Below are positions 62,557 through 64,000 of a DNA stretch of 64,000 nt, in pieces (positions within the stretch are counted from its first letter, which is position 1; every line of letters starts with the position of its first letter). The notes below the pieces were generated by a model, which was not told the origin of the DNA, searched no databases, and saw only the letters and a list, made by a program, of their open reading frames with translations. Origin of the DNA: Gammaproteobacteria bacterium (GTDB lineage: Bacteria; Pseudomonadota; Gammaproteobacteria; Ga0077536); assembly GCA_021773835.1 (NCBI GenBank), contig JAJFJQ010000010.1, positions 114,215 to 178,214 of the forward strand. Reading direction: 5' to 3'. The translations under genes were made by a program, and so were the position numbers.

Positions 62557-62979
62557 ATGAAAAATTTATTGGCATTAAGTTTAACCCTTACCCTAATAGC
62601 TTGCAGTCAAACGCCGCCACCAACAGACAACACAGGTAACACGCCTGAAGCAGTTGTATTAAACGCATACACTCTAATGTTTGAAGGTAATTACGACGCT
62701 GCTGAAGCACTGTTTGATAAACGATTAACAGCTTCCATATTCACACCGACCCACCCCGAGAACTTCGAAAGCTTCTACACGAAACAGATTGAACCCTGGA
62801 CACAAGCCAACCTGAGGACCAAATTGATTGGCAATAAATACAACCCTAATGTCTGGCGAGTTCGTATCTGGTCCGAAGATGGTAGGGGTGACGAGAACCA
62901 TCCTGGTGCCGTCCACGACCTTGCTCAGATCGATGGTAAATGGTTCTTTGTGAACTGGTCGGATTATCCGAAAGGATAG
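62557..62979 (+). CDS. small lipoprotein
   Basis: A 140-residue protein. The lipobox is LTLIACSQ with the lipidated Cys at residue 17 of the signal LLALSLTLTLIACS. The mature part is a NTF2-like or DUF4878-like domain (AVVLNAYTLMFEGNYDAAEALFDKRL, VWRVRIWSEDGRG and KWFFVNWSDYP). It is anchored in the membrane, probably on the periplasmic side. It is followed after 20 nt by a second small lipoprotein gene, so the two form an operon. The function is unknown. Confidence 0.75.
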   Translation: MKNLLALSLTLTLIACSQTPPPTDNTGNTPEAVVLNAYTLMFEGNYDAAEALFDKRLTASIFTPTHPENFESFYTKQIEPWTQANLRTKLIGNKYNPNVWRVRIWSEDGRGDENHPGAVHDLAQIDGKWFFVNWSDYPKG

Positions 62980-62999
62980 AAATTTAGGAGAACACCCAA

Positions 63000-63365
63000 A
63001 TGAACACTCTTCGTACACTCTTCGCTGTGCTCATTGTGAGTACAACCATTGGTTGCGGTGAACAAGCACCACAATTCATGGTTGAACAATCCACTGAAAA
63101 ACAGACTGAGCGGCTAGAACTTATCAATCGACTGGCTAAAGAAGATGTGTTTCCTAAGGTCACCTTCGCAGACAACGGCCCATTACTATTTGTTGGCTCA
63201 GCCTTTGATGGATTAGACGCCGCAACGAAGGTTGCATATGTGAAAGAGATCCATGCTTATGGATACAATGAAAAGCGAGGTCTCTTCCCAGCAAGACTTC
63301 GAGACTTTAAAACTGGCAGCACAGTCGGTGAATACCACCCTGACACTGGACTAATCCTAGAATAA
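63000..63365 (+). CDS. small lipoprotein
   Basis: A 121-residue protein with a lipobox-like STTIGC (Cys about residue 20) after the signal LRTLFAVLIVSTTIGCG. The mature part has FADNGPLLFVGSAFDGLDAATKVAYVKEIHAYGYN and ends in EYHPDTGLILE. It has no recognised family. A GGAG Shine-Dalgarno (62986-62990) lies before the ATG. It is co-transcribed with the upstream lipoprotein. Confidence 0.7.
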   Translation: MNTLRTLFAVLIVSTTIGCGEQAPQFMVEQSTEKQTERLELINRLAKEDVFPKVTFADNGPLLFVGSAFDGLDAATKVAYVKEIHAYGYNEKRGLFPARLRDFKTGSTVGEYHPDTGLILE

Positions 63366-63487
63366 CAACGTCAGCGTAAACTTTGGGAAATCAGTTGCCT
63401 GCCCTATTTTTTTTCCTTAAAGATTAATGCCCAATAGAATGAAAAGTAGGCGACAAATGACAGCCATCAAAGACGAACTCTAGCGTT

Positions 63488-63868
63488 TTGGGTGCATTAC
63501 TATTTTTTGGTCTCTTCGGCTTCGCATGCCTCGCTCTTCTGCGTTGGCTCATCAATTCCTGCCGTGTTCATTGGAAGACCTGGCACGTCGAGCCCACCCT
63601 CATCCAAAAATTTTTGCTGGTCGTCTCAGCCGTGCTTCATCTAATTGGTATCGCTGCGTGGCTGGTGATGGCGCTAACAACGTTAGGAGCCATCGGCGAT
63701 CAACTTAGTCCAGGTGGCCCTGCGCCTTATTTCCTGATGCCCTGGTTCACCGGGTTTTTCATTTTGGGTATCGCTAACTTTTTTGCAGAGAGTCTGGATG
63801 CTTTGGTGCGACGGGACTACGCTCACTTAATACATGGTGCAGCTGAGAATAAACCTGACCAGGATTGA
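63488..63868 (+). CDS. small membrane protein, apparent frameshift near its start
   Basis: The open frame from TTG 63488 gives 126 residues with three hydrophobic segments (GALLFFGLFGFACLALLRWLI, FLLVVSAVLHLIGIAAWLVMAL, and PYFLMPWFTGFFILGIANFFA). ATG 63457 has GTAGG 6 nt upstream and reads MTAIKDEL, then TAG. Dropping one T near 63481 joins that N-terminus to SVLGALLFFGLF. The gene is therefore either disrupted by a single-base frameshift or the reference carries an error. I do not recognise the family. Confidence 0.6.
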   Translation: MGALLFFGLFGFACLALLRWLINSCRVHWKTWHVEPTLIQKFLLVVSAVLHLIGIAAWLVMALTTLGAIGDQLSPGGPAPYFLMPWFTGFFILGIANFFAESLDALVRRDYAHLIHGAAENKPDQD

Positions 63869-63950
63869 AAAATCCTGGAAAAAACTCCGACCCTGAAGGC
63901 TCCCCACGAAAAGCTGATCAAAAACAAATAGATAGGGTTAGGGAACCTGC

Positions 63951-64000
63951 ATGGCATCCAGTGATCTGATCGATAGCGATATCAATTGGTTCACTGGAGG
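63951..64000 (+). CDS. start of a further gene, truncated by the window edge
   Basis: ATG 63951 follows AGGGA at good distance and opens a frame reading MASSDLIDSDINWFTG to the window end. The 16 residues are too few to name a family. The upstream 82 nt show no terminator, so it may continue the preceding operon or be separate. Confidence 0.4.
   Translation, partial: MASSDLIDSDINWFTG

Overview
The window looks like chromosomal DNA of a free-living, heterotrophic proteobacterium, most likely a gammaproteobacterium (inference). Supporting signs are a LexA box of the CTGT-N8-ACAG type, a REP-like palindrome family, a flavocytochrome c/Sox sulfur module, a type I secretion operon and many flavin- and molybdenum-dependent catabolic enzymes. 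I see no tRNA, rRNA, CRISPR array or complete insertion sequence. About 60 genes are supported, including several small or broken ones.

Region 1 (1-15.7 kb) is a heterocycle-catabolism island. It holds two complete molybdenum-hydroxylase heterotrimers (order L-M-S, then M-S-L). Between them lie a luciferase-like flavin monooxygenase and a small HapK/RedY-like protein. A convergent hyuB-hyuA pair (ATP-dependent hydantoinase/oxoprolinase family) and a divergent NCS1 nucleobase-type permease follow. Together they suggest uptake, ring hydroxylation and ring opening of an N-heterocycle; the substrate is not determinable here. Region 2 (15.7-22 kb) has a nitroreductase remnant, a DUF1329 protein, a second luciferase-like enzyme, an aldehyde dehydrogenase overlapping a pyrimidine-5'-nucleotidase-like HAD gene, a periplasmic protein and a LOG-family nucleotide hydrolase.

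Region 3 (22-29.2 kb) is a type I secretion operon on the minus strand: ABC exporter, HlyD-type adaptor, then a 1276-residue RTX/LamG protein with a long proline-rich pentapeptide linker. Region 4 (29.4-38.7 kb) is a mixed metabolic stretch: a third luciferase-like enzyme, VF530, a dicarboxylate symporter, a class D flavin monooxygenase-like protein, a PEP-mutase-family enzyme next to a CnbZ-like protein, a glycosyltransferase-like protein, MAPEG, and an ArsI/CadI-type dioxygenase coupled to a SigZ-type ECF sigma factor.

Region 5 (38.7-43.3 kb) is the least ordinary part. Two paralogous small genes (51 and 57 codons), missed by length-filtered ORF calling, each carry a nearly identical 77-bp upstream block. 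They lie on both sides of a PAS-GGDEF-EAL gene and a methyltransferase pseudogene, and the second is divergent from a secreted Cys-rich protein. Region 6 (43.4-54.9 kb) includes a dehalogenase-like HAD, an FNR-type reductase, a BtuF-like protein, fccAB, soxYZ, a YeeE/YedE sulfur transporter, a phosphatase-like protein, an SLC13-type anion transporter, a SnoaL-like protein and an amidohydrolase. Region 7 (55-64 kb) holds a proline iminopeptidase, a DUF1611-PLP racemase pair, a DUF6515 protein, an MFS exporter, a DUF222-HNH nuclease under a near-consensus LexA box, REP palindromes, two small lipoproteins, an apparently frameshifted membrane protein and the start of a further gene.
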